Source: Gammaproteobacteria bacterium
GTDB lineage: Bacteria; Pseudomonadota; Gammaproteobacteria; Pseudomonadales; Azotimanducaceae
Reading direction: 5' to 3'
Assembly: GCA_028821035.1 (NCBI GenBank)
Contig: JAPPHP010000310.1
Location: 1 to 5,977, forward strand
Length of the DNA stretch: 5,977 bases
Made by a program: the position numbers and the translations under genes. The notes beneath the pieces are model-generated. The model did not search any database. It was not told the DNA's origin and saw nothing but the letters and a program-made list of their open reading frames with translations. This document shows, piece by piece, positions 5,389 to 5,977 of the stretch (positions are counted from its first letter, which is position 1; every line of letters starts with the position of its first letter).

Positions 5389-5977
5389 ATGAGCGAACGG
5401 AGCGAAGCCGAGATCCGCGCGGACGTCCGCCAGTGGCTCGAAGCCCACTGGGACCCGGACCGCTCCCTCGTGGAGTGGCGCAACATGCTGGCGGACACGG
5501 GTTGGGGCGTCCCGCACTGGCCGCGCGAGTGGTTCGGGCTCGGACTGCCGGTCCCGCTGTCGCAGGCCGTGGACGAGGAGTTCGCGAAGGCAGGCGCGGT
5601 CGGCGTGGCGAAGGCCGGCATCCGCCACCTCGCCGCCGCGACGCTCCTGGAGCACGGCAACGACTTCCACAAGGAACGCTTCCTGCGCCGCATCCTGACC
5701 GGCGAGGACACCTGGTGCCAGCTCTTCAGCGAGCCGGGGAGCGGTTCCGACCTCGCGGGGGCGACCACGCGCGCCGACTTCGACGGGCAGCAGTGGGTGG
5801 TCAACGGCCAGAAGGTCTGGACCACGAGCGCGCATCACGCCCAGTACGGCCTGCTGCTGGCGCGGACGGACTGGGACGTGCCGAAGCACCAGGGCCTGAC
5901 CTATTTCGTTCTCGACATGGAACAGCCCGGCGTCGAGGTGCGCCAGTTGCGGCAGATGAACGGACACGCGTCGTTCA
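5389..5977 (+). CDS. Acyl-CoA dehydrogenase, FadE-like, N-terminal part (cut by window end)
   Basis: The first 196 residues of a second acyl-CoA dehydrogenase; the frame is open at the right edge. It begins MSERSEAEIRADVRQWLEAH, then has GWGVPHWPREWFGLGLP (38-54), typical of long-chain and steroid FadE proteins. The FAD-binding signature is canonical: CQLFSEPGSGSDLAGATTRA (110-129). It is followed by WVVNGQKVWTTSAHHAQYGLLLARTD (136-161), which includes the usual KVWTTSA flavin-contacting strand, and GLTYFVLDM (169-177). The C-terminal domain carrying the catalytic base is beyond the window. The gene begins 4 nt after its neighbour and differs clearly from it, so they are not a recent tandem duplication. 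I infer that the two form an alpha-beta heteromer like the FadE26/27 or FadE28/29 pairs of mycobacterial cholesterol catabolism; independent homotetramers remain possible. Confidence 0.93.
   Translation, partial: MSERSEAEIRADVRQWLEAHWDPDRSLVEWRNMLADTGWGVPHWPREWFGLGLPVPLSQAVDEEFAKAGAVGVAKAGIRHLAAATLLEHGNDFHKERFLRRILTGEDTWCQLFSEPGSGSDLAGATTRADFDGQQWVVNGQKVWTTSAHHAQYGLLLARTDWDVPKHQGLTYFVLDMEQPGVEVRQLRQMNGHASF

Noticed and set aside
5391..5406. Direct repeat GAGCGAA at the start of the second acyl-CoA dehydrogenase
   Set aside because: Seven bases repeated twice within coding DNA (Ser-Glu codons); explained by codon choice.
4221..5825. A long minus-strand open frame (534 codons) antisense to both acyl-CoA dehydrogenases
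   Set aside because: Stop-free antisense frames are expected in GC-rich genes. The plus strand carries unmistakable dehydrogenase motifs throughout, and this frame crosses two real gene boundaries.

Overview
The window is GC-rich chromosomal DNA with dense, ordinary protein-coding content: eight genes, two of them cut by the window edges. Third codon positions are strongly G/C. The gene families, including a periplasmic protein with a Cys-Tyr-Asp (CYD) motif, a DUF1330 protein, a flavin monooxygenase and paired acyl-CoA dehydrogenases, suggest an aerobic, lipid- or steroid-degrading member of the Pseudomonadota, perhaps an environmental or marine gammaproteobacterium. That placement is inferred from protein style, not from a marker gene. 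I see no RNA gene, mobile element, CRISPR array or long repeat.

Left block (1-1021, minus strand): a short-chain dehydrogenase/reductase (SDR, 214-945) is followed 70 bp downstream by the first 47 codons of a flavin-containing, Baeyer-Villiger-type monooxygenase that runs off the left edge. The 70-bp gap holds a plausible internal promoter and a good ribosome-binding site.

Central block (1022-3197, plus strand): transcribed divergently from the SDR across 76 bp are a cytosolic serine esterase of the COG2819 (BesA/IroE-like) alpha/beta-hydrolase group and, 13 bp later, a class III PLP aminotransferase resembling glutamate-1-semialdehyde aminomutase. They probably form one operon. SDR, Baeyer-Villiger monooxygenase and esterase are the three activities of the classic alcohol-to-ketone-to-ester-to-acid route, so this locus could be a small oxidative catabolic module, but no substrate can be read from the sequence.

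Right block (3198-5977): a small DUF1330 protein (minus strand) converges on the aminotransferase, with a GC-rich hairpin at the junction. Divergent from it, on the plus strand, run a secreted CYD-motif protein and two acyl-CoA dehydrogenases. The second dehydrogenase starts 4 nt after the first stops and continues past the right edge. The first has an altered FAD-site signature and lacks a glutamate at the usual MCAD-type catalytic position, while the second has a canonical signature. This fits a heteromeric acyl-CoA dehydrogenase like the mycobacterial steroid-side-chain FadE pairs.

No clearly new biological system is visible. The points most worth checking are the asymmetric acyl-CoA dehydrogenase pair and the SDR/monooxygenase/esterase grouping.
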